Source: Adiantum capillus-veneris (lineage: Eukaryota; Streptophyta; Polypodiopsida; Polypodiales; Pteridaceae). From it: a stretch of DNA of 64,000 nucleotides. This document shows positions 1 to 11,020 of this stretch, piece after piece; positions within the stretch are counted from its first letter, which is position 1; each line of letters opens with the position of its first letter. The stretch lies in the NCBI GenBank assembly GCA_014529385.2, contig CM043947.1:102976811-103040810 (forward strand). The letters run 5' to 3'. The position numbers and the translations under genes are program-made. The notes beneath the pieces are model-generated. The model searched no databases, was not told the DNA's origin, and saw nothing but the letters and a program-made list of their open reading frames with translations.

Positions 1-1880
1 TAAATACCTTAAACCCACGATATGTCTTAGATGGGGGGTTTACATTCAAGGTCCACCACTTGTCCAACCTATTATCGCTAGTAGCATGAGTGGTTTGCTC
101 TCAGGATTCACCACTTTTCCACTCTATGCCATTATATTAGGAATATTTGGGTGTTAAGGTCCACCACTTGTCCCACCTATAAGGATATATCATTAAGGTT
201 ATTCATTCTCACCACTTGGAGTGACCATGATAGGTTTTACATGGGGGTTTGGGTCCAAGGTCCACCACTTGTCCAAGCTAACTCTATTGAAACATAGAGA
301 GAAACAAAGGTCCACCACTTGTCCAAGCTAGGATCCATTGAAACATGGGGAGAACGATGCTCCACCATTTGTCGAAGCTAAGTCTATTGAAACATGGGGG
401 GTTTACGTTCAAGGTCCACCAGTTGTCCAAGCTATTATCGCTAGTAGCATGAGTGATTTTGTCTTAAGATTCACCACTTTTTCACTCTATGTCATTATAT
501 TAAGAATATTTGGGTGTTAAGTTCCACCACTTGTCCAACCTATAAGGCTATATCTTAAAGGTTATTCTTTCTCACCACTTGGAGTGACCATGATAGGTTT
601 TACATGGGGGTTTGGTTCCAAGGTGCACCACTAGTCCAAGAAAATTCTATTGAATCATAGAGAGAAGGAAAGGTCCACCACTTGTCCAAGTTAGGGTCCA
701 TTGAAACATGGAGAGAAGGATGCTCTACCATTTGTCCAAGATAGGCTCCATCGAAAAATGAAGGGAAGCAAGCTGCACCATGTCTCCAAGATGCTAGGCT
801 TCATCGAAATACCTTAAACCCATGATATTTTGTACACGGGGGATTTACATTCAAGGGCCAATACTTGTCCAAGCTATTATCGCTAGTAGCATAAGTGGCT
901 TTGTCTCAAGATTCACCACTTTTCCACTCTATGTCAGTATATTACGAATATGTGGGTGTTAAGGTCCACCACTTGTCCAACCTATAAGGCTATATCTTAA
1001 AGGTTATTCTTTCTTACCACTTGGAGTGACCATGATAGGTTTTACATGGGGGTTTGGTTCCAAGCTCCACCACTTGTCCAAGCTAACTCTATTAAAACAG
1101 AGAGAGAAGCAAAGGTCCACCACTTGTCCAAGCTAGGCTCCATTGAAACATGGAGAGAAGGATGCTCCACCATTTGTCCAAGATAGGCTCCATTGAAACA
1201 TGACGAGAAGCAAGCTGCACCATGTCTCCAAGATGCTAGGCTCCATCGAAAAACATTAAACCCACGATATGTCGTAGATGAGGGGTTTACATTCAAGGTC
1301 CAACACTTGTCCAAGCTATTATTGGTAGTAGCCTGAGTGGTTTGGTCTCAAGATTCACCACTTTTCCACTCTATGCCATTATATTAAGAATATATGGGTG
1401 TTAAGGTCCACCACTTGTCCAACCTATAAGGATATATCATTAAGGTTATTCTTTCTCACCACTTGGATTGACCATGATAGGTTTTACTTGGGGGTTTGGT
1501 TCCATGGTACACCAATTGTCCAAGCTAACTCTATTGAAACATAAAGAGAAACAAAGGTCCACCACTTGTCCAAGCTAGGCTCCATTGAAACATGGAGAGA
1601 ACGATGCTCCACCATTTGTTGAAGCTAAGTCTATTGAAACATGGGGGGTTTACTTTCAAGGTCCACCAGTTGTCCAACCTATTATCACTAGTAGCATGAG
1701 TGGTTTTGTCTCAAGATTCACCACTTTTTCACTCTATGTCATTATATTAAGAATATTTGGGTGTTAAGGTCCACCACTTGTCCAACCTATAAGGCTCTAT
1801 CTTAAAGGTTATTATTTCTCACCACTTGGAGTGACCATGATAGGTTTTACATGGGGGTTTGGTTCCAAGGTCCACCAATT
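1..1880 (-). repeat. Satellite field of copy A (dispersed 18-bp motif)
   Basis: Tandem, diverged ~430-bp monomers built from the submotif AAGGTCCACCACTTGTCC, which is the minus-strand form of GGACAAGTGGTGGACCTT. They are homologous to the plus-oriented array at 18.8-33.8 kb. Short open frames (338-520, 1585-1767 plus; 1042-1314 minus) merely follow the repeat and I do not call them genes. Confidence 0.9.
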
Positions 1881-1884
1881 GATA

Positions 1885-2260
1885 GATAGAGAGAGAGAGA
1901 GAGAAATACCTATTTTCTAGAGAGAGGAGAGAGAGAAAGATAACAAATTTCACTGTGTTTATGTATGTGGAAGAGAGGAAGACGATGTATGGGAATATGT
2001 GCACGTATTTTCAAGAGAGAGACAACAAGATAACAGATTTCACTGTGGTTATGTATGTGGAAGTGAGGAAGATGATGTGTGGGAATATGTGCATGTATTT
2101 TCAAGAGAGAGACAACAAGATAACAGATTTCACTATGGTTATGTATGTGGAAGAGAGGAAGACGATGTGTGGGAATATGTGTATGTGTGCGGGGATATTT
2201 TTAAACTACGTATCTCTGTCTTTTGACGAGAGAGTGTGTGTGCAAGAAGAGTTATAGAGA
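1885..2260 (+). repeat. GA-rich block with 90-bp tandem repeat (about 3 units)
   Basis: A GA microsatellite (GATAGATAGAGAGAG) leads into a tandem repeat whose units recur at 1951, 2041 and 2131, exactly 90 bp apart. As 90 is a multiple of three, a plus-strand open frame carries a repeated 30-residue unit (1955-2257). The same block is in copy B at about 17500-17820. No coding function is supported beyond the open frame. Confidence 0.85.
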
Positions 2261-3085
2261 ACCATCTTCTCTATATGGAGAAAGACAGAGAGTGAGAGAG
2301 AGAGAAATACCTGTTTTTTCTCTATTCGTGAGGTGTGCAATGTCTCCTGAGAAGAAGCTATGCCCGATCCTGCCCTTCTCAAAAGCGTTGCGTACGTTGC
2401 TGTTTCTTTATCTTGTGTGCGAACTTTCAATCCTGTGCGCTCCACCTGTGTGTTGTGTACGATGCCGGGATTGCTCCTCTACGTGCGCATATACTACAAC
2501 TGTATGCGATCCGTGTGCGCTTTCTGTGTGTTTGTTGCTCGTGCGCTCTCTCTGTGCCTAATCTTGATAGGGTTTATTAGAATGCCACGTATGCTACAAG
2601 TCCATGTTTTATCATAGGATTAAAAAAAACAAAAGCAATATAAAACATTAACCAATTCACATGGCCAAAATTAAAGAAATCATGGTTGAAAATATGCAAA
2701 ACATGAGTAACTCTATGCTATGAATTCACTTTTTTTAAAAAAAATCTTTGGGCGCTGCCCCGGACCCCACCCGGAACAATATCCCAAAATCAGCCTCCCA
2801 AGCCCCGCCATCGAGAGCGCTATATTCCACATCCCCATCAAGAGCGCTACCCCCAAACCTCACGTGAAGTGCTTCCTTGTCACCCCATTGTGGCATTGCC
2901 CTAAGACCCCGCATCTGGAGTGCTAAATGGGAACACTCTTCATTAGTGAAACTTTGAACATAAATTATATTTAGCATATACTTAAATATAATACAAATAT
3001 TAACATATTAACTATACTACTAATTTACTATACCAGTTCTAGATTATGTCCCATACTATATTTAAGGTGCCAATGGTTTGGCGTT
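2261..3085. other. Unannotated spacer of copy A, with a GC-rich block at 2745-2930
   Basis: This part holds CT/GT-rich sequence, an A/T-rich part and a distinct GC-rich block at about 2745-2930 rich in CCCC and AGCGCT. The block is conserved in copy B at about 16800-16985. No gene, RNA or transposon end is recognisable. Confidence 0.6.
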
Positions 3086-3538
3086 ATGGTCCTAGATTTA
3101 GCCAAGTGGTCAACACATATAGGACCAAGTGCACACTGTGCCACAAAACTTGGCCACCAATTCACTTGCCAAAGTTTAGGCCGCATGGTCAATCCTAAGT
3201 TTCCAATGTTCTTATTATGTCACCTTTTGCCTCGTGGAAAACCTAGGCTTGTTTTCACATACTCAGGCACTTCAAGCCATAATAAATTTTCATTACTCTT
3301 CGGCAACCCTTTTGTTCAAGTCTTTGAAAGAACGTTGTTTAAGGCCACCCTAAACCATTTTCATTTAGGGGTGTCTAAAACTAGCTTTTTGGCAATTCGA
3401 GAAGAAAATGGTCAAAGTTTTATACTTAGTTTTAACCACTTGACCAATTCAAATATTGGAAAGCAAGGTCTTGTAATACTTTTCTTTGGACATCACACAT
3501 TAAAACTAGGTCCCTCACTTGTCCAAGCTATGCTCTAA
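3086..3538 (+). other. 150-codon open frame shared by both element copies, probably non-coding
   Basis: An ATG-to-stop frame of 150 codons has a counterpart of identical length at 16201-16653 on the minus strand in copy B. I recognise no domain. The differences between the two versions are mostly amino-acid-changing (for example Gln/His, Arg/His and Lys/Asn early in the frame), as expected for drifting sequence rather than a protein under constraint. It is kept because it is a stable landmark of the element and a real small gene cannot be excluded. Confidence 0.3.
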
Positions 3539-5040
3539 TACAATAAAGGGCTTTTGGTTTCAAGATGCACCACTTTCCCAACCTTGATTCCATTAAAGAA
3601 GCTAGCTCTACTTAGACATTTAATAGCAAGGTCCTGTAGCAGTTCACATTGAACATTTTCCATGGCAGCTAGGTCCACCACTTATCTAAGCTATGCTCTA
3701 ATACAGTAAGGGGGTTTTGGTTTCAAGATCCACCACTTGTCCAAACTTGATTTGGGAAGCAAGGTCCTATAATAGTTTGCTTTGGACATTCACCATTACA
3801 ACTAAGTCCACCACTTCTCCAAGCTATGTTCTAATACACTAAGGAGGTTTTGTTTTGAAGGAGAACCACTTGTACGACTTTGTTTTTGGAAGTAAGCTCT
3901 TTACATAGTTCACCTTGGACCTTGGACATTGGATACTACAACTAAGCCCACCACTTGTCCAAGCTATCCTCTATATATAGCCAAAGGGTTTGGGTTTCAA
4001 GATTCACCACTTTTCCAACCTTTCTTAAATTAAAGAAAGGAGGGGCATTATAACTAGGTGCACCAATTGTCCAAGATATGCTCTGATATAGAAAGGGGAT
4101 TTTGGTTTCAATAATCCACCATGTGTTCAACCTTGCAAGACTCAAGGGATACTTGGACATTGGAAAGCATAGTCCTATAGTAGTTGATAGGTGGCAGTGG
4201 GTATAACAACTAGGTCCAACCTATGCTCTCATATAGCAAAGAGGCTTTGGTTTCAAGGTCCACCACTTGTCCAACCTTGCTTCCATTAAAGAAATGAGGG
4301 GCTACGTAAACATTGGCAAGCAAGGTAGCAAGGTCCTAAGGTGTTTCACCTTGGATATTGGGCATTATAACTAGGTCCACCACTTGTCCAAGCTATGCTC
4401 TGATATAGAAAGGGGATTTTCGTTTCAAGGTCCACCACGTGTTCAACCTTGAAAGACTCAAGGGATACTTGGACATTGGAAAGCATAGTCCTATAGTAGT
4501 TGATAGGTGGCAATGGGTATTACAACTAGGTCCAACCTATGCTCTCATATAGCAAAGAGGCTTTGGTTTCAAGGTCCACCACTTGTCCAACCTTACTTCC
4601 ATTAAAGAAATGAGGGGCTACGTAAACATTGGCAAGCAAGGTAGCAAGGTCCTAAGGTATTTCACCTTGGATATTGGGCATTATAACTAGGTCCACCACT
4701 TGTCCAAGCTATGCTCTGATATAGAAAGGGGATTTTAGTTTCAAGGTCCACCACATGCTCAACCTTGAAAGCCTCAAGGGATACTTGGACATTGGAAAGC
4801 ATAGTCCTATAGTAGTTGATAGGTGGCAGTGGGTATTACAACTAGGTCCACCACTTGTCCAACCTATGCTCTAATATAGCAAGGATGCTTTGGTTTCAAG
4901 ATCCAACACAATTTCCAACCTTGCTTCCATTAATATAGCAAGGAGGATTTGGTCTCAAGGTTCACCACGTGTCCAACCTATGCAAACCTTTTCCATGTTG
5001 TAGCATGATTTTTTGTGTGAAGAATATTTTTCTATAACTA
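3539..5040 (-). repeat. Second satellite class of copy A, ~316-bp units
   Basis: Tandem units with a period of about 316 bp: the phrase CTATGCTCTCATATAGCAAA recurs at 4221 and 4537, with diverged units around it. The units contain the submotif GGTCCACCACTTGTCC. It is the mirror of 14340-16200 in copy B and lies immediately upstream of the transposase-like exon, so it would fall within its 5' intron. Confidence 0.8.
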
Positions 5041-5074
5041 TGGATTTAACAATGTAATCTTTTTCACTTACAGG

Positions 5075-8000
5075 ATGGACTTTGAATCTGGGGAGAAAGT
5101 ACATATGATACTTGACAATGAAATTGTTGGTATTGGTTGTGTGTGTAGAACAGATCCAAATTCCACTTGTGGTGGTACAAAGATAGGGCAAGTAAATGTC
5201 TCCATACTAGTGGAGGAATGCTTGAAGGATGTGGTCCTACCTTTTCCTACAATGGATACTTCATCTCTCCAAGGCTCATTATGGAGTGCTGTTCGATGGT
5301 CAAAGATTCTTTTGCAATCTTTTGTATTAAATGGGAACTTAATTGATCCACAGGAAAGCTACAATGGTGATGAAGAACATGATCATTCTGATCCTCTAGT
5401 TACAGATGCAATACCTATGACAAGCCCAGAATTTGAAGCAATGATTCGAGAGTCTTGGAGAAATCAGAGGGTCCTTTTAAAAGATGACACAATTATGCAA
5501 ACCATGAATGAAGGGACCATCTTATATGTATTTCCACATGATTATGTCAACTTTCAGGAACTTGGTCCTGATTGTGTGGGTGTGGGTATTGAAAGAGAAA
5601 ATGCAAGCATTGATGATGTGGTTGAAGTGGGTAGCATCACTTTGCTAAAGTGTCCCATCAAGCACACAACAATGTTGAATGGGAGCCCATTACAACGATT
5701 TGTTCCTGTTGATGGCATGCATGCTATATATGAGGATGTATCCAACGATGACAATGTTGGAAAAAAACTTGATGGGAGTAATGTTGTCCAGTTGTCAAGG
5801 AAGAGACGATACACTTGTATGAACAGGACTCAAAAATCAAAAGCAGCACCAGCTTCGACTTTTTACCTTTCAAACAAATCAATTCACAGGGTATCATGCA
5901 TTGATTGTTGTGCACAAAAATGTTGCCAGTTTGTAGATCGTGATATGGTGACAAGGTTATGACAACAATTTTGGGGAGAGTCTCAAAAATCACGCACTAA
6001 TTATGTTTATGATGTTCTTTCTATATGTTATCAGAAAGATGAGAAGTCACGATACCAATTCAGGCTAAATGGCTCTATTGTTTGTTGTAGAGCATGGTAT
6101 GAGCTACATGGAATAACAAAGACATCATTTTATCGATACAAGGAGAAATTTGAAAATGGTGTGCGCCAATATGTACATGGGAACACATGTACATTGAGAA
6201 GGGGACTTCAACATACTAGTTTAGCAAGAGCACTACTAAATGAGTTTGTGGAAAACAACTCTGAGAAGATGCCACATAGAAGTAGAACACTGTTAGATGG
6301 CTCAAGAGAGACTCAATTGGTGATTCCATCAACATACAAACAAGTGGGTATTTTATGTGAAATCAACACGACACTTGACCAAATGGGCTATGAGAAGAAG
6401 CTATCCCAATCTTCTTTTGGTAGAATTTGGAACAAAGAGTACCCACATGTCACTTTAACAGAGACGAGTGAGTTCTCTAAGTGCAATATTTGTAGCTCAA
6501 TCAAGGCAAGGTTAGAAGCTAAACCTTCTCTTGAAGAGAGAGCTCTTCTCTTGAGGGAGAGAGAAGTTCACATGGCACAACAAAAGAGTTGCAGAAGCCT
6601 ATATTATGCATGGCGCACGTATTCAGAAAGTCAACCACAAAAATATGTATGCATAATCCATGATAAGATGGATCAAAAGAAGACTGCCATTCCTAGATTA
6701 CGCATTGTTCCCAAGGGTGTGGATTCAGGATATAATATGCAGGTGGCATTGATTGGCATGATCACTCATGGACATGGAGAAGGTCATTACGGACACTTTG
6801 TCTTGAATGGTTTGTGGCCAGCTGATCCAAATCTTACAATTGGCTCAATTGCTAATTGTTTACATAACCTAGAGAGGATAGATAAGCATCCTCTTGGTGA
6901 TCTAGTAACAAATTTACTTCCAAGGAGCAATATTTCACTACTACATGCTTTGAACTCAAGGGATACTTTGGACTACCATAACTTGAGTGATGGAAAAGAG
7001 CCCATTGTGTAGTCGTCAGAAATTGCACAAGAGGAATTGGGGTCAACATTTCGCAGATTGCCAGAGAATTTGTTGCTACAATTGGATAATTGTGCAGGGG
7101 AAAACAAAATTCGATACTTATTTGCCTATTTGTCAATGCTTGTTGCAAGGGGTGTTTTCAAAACCATCCAGCTGGGATTTTTAATGGTTGGGCATACACA
7201 TGAGGACATAAGATGCCATGTTTAGTAGGTTTTCAGAGAAGCTGAGAGTTACACAAACCTATACTTTGCCACATTTGATGGATACATTACGAAACAGATC
7301 ATCTTCATCTCCAGCTCCATTTTTTCTCACAAAGATCCCTGATTTCAAGCAATATTGTGATGGCTATCTTTGTGATGGACAAGACATACTTGTTGGACAT
7401 TCCAAACTGCTTCAGTTCAGGTTCTTTATGCAGGATGAGACACCAATGATGCAATATAAGGAACATGTAGGTGTATCAAGTTGGAGTGGAAGTATTCTCC
7501 TTTGGAAAACAGACACAGAAGGCAAGCCAATGTTACCACATGGAGATCCACCTCTAGTACAAATGGCGGAGTATGTCAAGGCCCACGAAGAAGTCATTTT
7601 GGGGCTAAAGAACTATATAAAATTTTGGAAAAATTTAGGGAATGGTTCAAGTATTCCGCGATATTATAGACCCGTGATAGATTATTGGAGTAAGGTAATT
7701 GAAGAGATTGGAAAAGCAATCATATCAGAGGGAGTCTTGTATGAAATGTTTTGGCCAAAAACTCAAGAATATTCTCACCTACAAAGCACTACAATGAATT
7801 TGCAACAAGGAGCAGAAAGGTTCCTAGGCCTTGAAGAGTTGAATGATCATTTTTGTGGGCCTCAATGAGATAGGCCAAGGGAAGAGTTTGACCCTATGTC
7901 TGATGTGCACCAAGGTGACTTTCTTATGCTTGTTCCAAGTGACACAGAAATCTATCCAGTGTGGCTTGCAATGGCTTTATCTGACATTGATAATGAGCCT

Positions 8001-8303
8001 ACATCACCAAACTACAGAAAACTCTTGATTCAATATTGGGTACCTTGCGCGAGAAAAAGTGGGATGACAGATACTCAAGGTTACAGTAATTGTTGGAAGG
8101 GTTATTGGGCTGTCAACTATAAGGACCCATAAGTGTGGGAAAATGTAGATGCAATTGTTTGGTCCTGGAGACCCAACAAAGAAGGACCATTTTCTAGAAT
8201 AAAGATTCCAAAAAGGCATGCTCTAAAAGCCAAAGAAGGCCTCACTCGTGCACATCAACCACACTTGGATCAAAGTTCAGATATGGTATCAAATGTAGAG
8301 TAG
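5075..8303 (+). pseudogene. DUF7869-like transposase-type gene, broken copy A
   Basis: This is a near-identical copy of the intact gene at 11021-14248. The exon again starts just after an acceptor (TTCACTTACAG at about 5063-5073), one base before ATG. Reading is interrupted by TGA at 5960-5962, TAG at 7010-7012, a 1-base insertion at about 7209 inside the GHTHEDID motif, TGA at 7866-7868 and TAA at 8130-8132. Each of the four stops differs from the intact copy by a C-to-T change (CGA twice, CAG, CAA), the pattern left by deamination of methylated cytosine. The stop-to-TIR distance is 292 bp, identical to copy B. Product family is as for the intact copy; this copy cannot make the full protein. 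Confidence 0.9.
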
Positions 8304-8579
8304 AATTATGTGGAGCTTCTATTGTGACTATACTAGTCAATTTGTAAACAAAATCTTTTTTGTATCTTCCTTTGTTTTATGTAATTTATAGTTATTATTC
8401 AAATCCATGTGTTGTACATCCTCTTGACTTTTGGTGTTTATCAACACCACAATCCTATGAGATTTTCACTTTATTTACTAACCACACACCTCAATTTTTC
8501 CCACTTTAAGTGGAAAATTCCCAAATTACATGAATTTAGTCGATTTGGAGATTCCCATAATGTGAGATTTTTACCAAAA
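8304..8579. other. Subterminal non-coding region of copy A
   Basis: A/T-rich sequence between the gene stop and the TIR, nearly identical in reverse complement to 10745-11020. It contains the imperfect hairpin CCCACTTTAAGTGGAAAA at about 8496-8513. It is a likely site for transposase binding and/or the transcript 3' end, by position only. Confidence 0.6.
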
Positions 8580-8595
8580 TACCTAATATGGTCTT
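8580..8595 (-). repeat. Terminal inverted repeat of copy A
   Basis: TACCTAATATGGTCTT, identical to the right TIR of copy B and the exact reverse complement of its left TIR. The sequence changes to copia gag immediately after base 8595. Confidence 0.9.
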
Positions 8596-9372
8596 AATGG
8601 ACAAAGGCAAAGGAATAGCCTTAGTTGACAGGGGAAGGACCAAAGAAAAGTACAAAGGTGGAAAGAGGGATCAGTCTCGTAGCAAGTCCCACAGTGCTAA
8701 AGGCAAGAGTGACATAGAATGCTACCATTGTGGCAAGAAGGGTCACATGAAAAGAGACTACAGAGAATGGAAAGCAGAAAAAGGCAAAGAGAAAGCAGAA
8801 GACCATGGTGAGAAGAACAAGTCCTCAGTGAAGATTCAAGAAATAAATGTGACAAACAATGTTGCAAAGGATGACAGTCTAGTGTCAGGAGATATCTACT
8901 TCTTGAAAAAAATACAATGGACTCAGCTCTTCTTACAGCATCTGATGGAAATACACTGAGTGACTGGATTATAGACTCAAAGGCATCACTTCATGTGTCT
9001 CCAAACAAGGAGTGGTTTACCTCTTATGCGACCACTAAAGATCATGTTCGGCTAGGCAATGGTCAAACATGTGAGATCTTAGGTGTTGGAGCTGTTCAAT
9101 TGAAGTTTCAAAATGGATCTTCTTTCACGCTGAAGAATGTGAGACATGTTCCCACAATTACAAAGATCTTGATCAGCACAGGTTTACTTGATGATGCTGG
9201 CTACGTCACCACTTTTGGACAGAACATGTGGAAGATATCCAAGGGTTCTATAACAGTAGCACATGGAGTAAAGTCTGGAGGACTTTACATGATTTATGTA
9301 TCAAATGTCTCTAAAAATGTAATCAATGTAACCGAGCAGCCCCGAACGTTTCTTTGTGGCATAGCCGGTTAG
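8596..9372 (+). pseudogene. Ty1/copia gag C-terminus and protease, decayed
   Basis: A lysine-rich gag tail carries a CCHC-type zinc knuckle at about 8720-8761 (C-x2-C-x4-H-x4-then Tyr), with the last cysteine replaced by Tyr. After a frameshift near 8900-8960 follows the aspartic protease, where the active-site D-S-G-A-S is D-S-K-A-S (about 8970-8985), and then the protease body with the usual LGNG-type segment. The gag N-terminus and 5' LTR are missing because copy A is inserted at 8595/8596. The frame changes again at about 9354. Inactive. Confidence 0.9.
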
Positions 9373-10116
9373 GACATATGTCCAATAAGGGAATGGAAAT
9401 CTTGTCTCGTTCTGGTTATTTTCCTGGCTTGTCATTTAATGATTTTGAATTCTCTGAACATTGTCTGTATGGTAAGCAAACACAGCAGCCATATAAGCAT
9501 ACAAAAAGTAGAAGAGATACACAGTTGGCACTTGTTCAGAGTGATTTGTGTGGACCTATGCCTAACCTATCTCTAGGGGGAGCTTCTTACTTTATGACAT
9601 TTATAGATGATTACTCGAGTAAAGTATGGGTTTACTTTGTCAAGCACAAGGATGACGCGTTTAGTGTTTTCAAAACGTTTGTGACACTTGTGGAGAATCA
9701 GAGTGGCAACAAGATTAAATGCTTACGCACTGACAATGGTGTAGAGTATGTTTCAAAGGCCTTTCAGGACTTTTGTGAGTCAAAAGGTATAAAACGTGAA
9801 CTTACTGCTCCTTAAAATCCTCCTCAAAATGGTGCTGCTGAGAGGATGAATAGGACCATACAAGAGAAGGTCAGAAGTATTTTGTCTAATGCACAACTGC
9901 CAAATGGGTTTTGGGTTGAAGCTGTATCAACAGTTGTTCATCTTATAAATAGATCTCCTAGCAAGGTTTTGTAGAAGGATTCAGTGGCAGAGATGGTATG
10001 GTAAGGCAAAATTCCCTCATAAAAGCATCTCAGAGTCTTTGGCTGTGAGGCATATACTCATGTTCCAAAGGAATTTAGGAACAAACTTGAGCCAAAGAGT
10101 AGAAAGTGCATCTTTC
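9354..10116 (+). pseudogene. Ty1/copia integrase, decayed
   Basis: The frame opens with H-S-R-L-G-H (zinc-binding N-terminal domain; the first Cys of the usual CxxC is Ser), then the catalytic core with D in Q-S-D-L-C-G-P, D in R-T-D-N-G and, after a TAA at 9813-9815, the E of A-A-E-R-M-N-R-T. Further stops occur at about 9973 and 10001, with a frame change before the F-L-G-Y segment at ~10110. Domain order gag-PR-IN-RT identifies a copia (Pseudoviridae-type) element rather than gypsy. Confidence 0.9.
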
Positions 10117-10724
10117 TAGGATATGGTAATTCTGGTGAGATGGGGTATAGACTTTGGGATCCCGAATCCAGAAAGGTTATCCGCACCAATGATGTTCACT
10201 TTAATGAAGCCAAATATCATTCTAAACCGGAGACGGTTGAGGAGATTAGAAGAGTTGTCTTCCAAGAAGATGGACCTGCACGTGCAAGACAAAATGTCAA
10301 GGCTCAAGAGGAGCAAGGACAGGATATAGTGGAACCACAGGTTGTGGCTGAGCCTGAGCCACCTATTGTGCATAGATCTGGACGTATCACGTGACCTCCT
10401 GATAGGTTTGTTCCATCTATGAACTATGTCATGTTGACTGATTGCAATGAGCCTTCATGTTACAAGGAAGCAGTGCAAATGAAGGACTCCACGAATTGGC
10501 AATTGGCCATGCAGTCAGAGATGACAGCTCTACATAAAAACCAGACATGGAAGCTAGTAAAATTACCACAGGGCAAAAAGGCTCTACCTTGTAAATGGGT
10601 TTACAGGTATAAGATCACCGCTCGTGATAGTCAGCCAAAGTACAAAGCAAGGCTTGTTGCCAAGGGCTTTAAGCAAGAACAAGGCATTGACTTTGATGAA
10701 GTATTCTCTCGGGTGGTCAAGATG
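10117..10724 (+). pseudogene. Ty1/copia integrase C-terminus, linker and start of reverse transcriptase
   Basis: Contains the integrase C-terminal R-L-W-D-P segment, an acidic linker ending V-H-R-S-G-R, a TGA at about 10392-10394, and the start of the copia RT with W-K-L-V, the K-W-V-Y-R-Y-K block, Y-K-A-R-L-V-A-K-G and F-S-R-V-V-K-M. It stops in mid-domain at the copy B insertion and continues at 50274. Confidence 0.92.
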
Positions 10725-10728
10725 ACTA
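10725..10728. repeat. Target site duplication, left (ACTA)
   Basis: ACTA precedes the left TIR and is repeated at 50270-50273 after the right TIR. One copy is needed to keep the copia RT frame, which identifies it as a duplicated target site. Confidence 0.85.
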
Positions 10729-10744
10729 AAGACCATATTAGGTA
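10729..10744 (+). repeat. Left terminal inverted repeat of copy B
   Basis: AAGACCATATTAGGTA. Matched exactly in inverse orientation at 50254-50269 and 8580-8595. Confidence 0.92.
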
Positions 10745-11020
10745 TTTTGGTAAAAATCTCACATTATGGGAATCTCCAAATCGACCGAATTCATGTAATT
10801 TGGGAATTTTCCACTTAAAGTGGGAAAAATTGAGGTGTGTGGCTAGTAAATAAAGTGAAAATCTCATAGGATTGTGGTGTTGATAAACACCAAAAGTCAA
10901 GAGGATGTACAACACATGGATTTGAATAATAACTATAAATTACATAAAACAAAGGAAGATACAAAAAAGATTTTGTTTACAAATTGACTAGTATAGTCAC
11001 AATAGAAGCTCCACATAATT
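10745..11020. other. Left subterminal region of copy B
   Basis: Non-coding region between the TIR and the end of the transposase-like gene. At 10807-10828 it holds an imperfect hairpin (TTTTCCACTTAAAGTGGGAA). The part AAGTGGGAAAA (10818-10828) also occurs directly inside the right TIR (50243-50253, inverted), so it may be a subterminal element shared by both ends. Confidence 0.55.

Larger units (their letters stand above)
1..8595 (-). mobile_element. Giant TIR DNA element, copy A (partial; one end in window)
   Basis: This stretch is the reverse complement of the left part of copy B (10729 to about 17850 and the satellite beyond): same gene, same spacer ORF, same 90-bp repeat, same GC-rich block and same satellite, all in mirrored order. 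It ends at 8595 with the 16-bp TIR and then passes abruptly into Ty1/copia gag sequence. The other end lies before base 1, so the full length and the target duplication (the bases after the TIR are AATG) cannot be confirmed. The transposase-like gene here is broken, so this copy is non-autonomous. Confidence 0.85.

Noticed and set aside
338-1767. Short 60-codon frames in the left satellite as genes
   Set aside because: They follow the repeat period and have no motif or conserved start.
5075-8303. Functional alternative gene in copy A by readthrough or splicing
   Set aside because: Four stops and one frameshift lie within conserved motifs that are intact in copy B, with no splice signals around them.
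8409-8597. 62-codon frame across the copy A end as a gene
   Set aside because: It lies in the subterminal region, crosses into the TIR, and its mirror at 10737-10915 reads through the TIR into copia.
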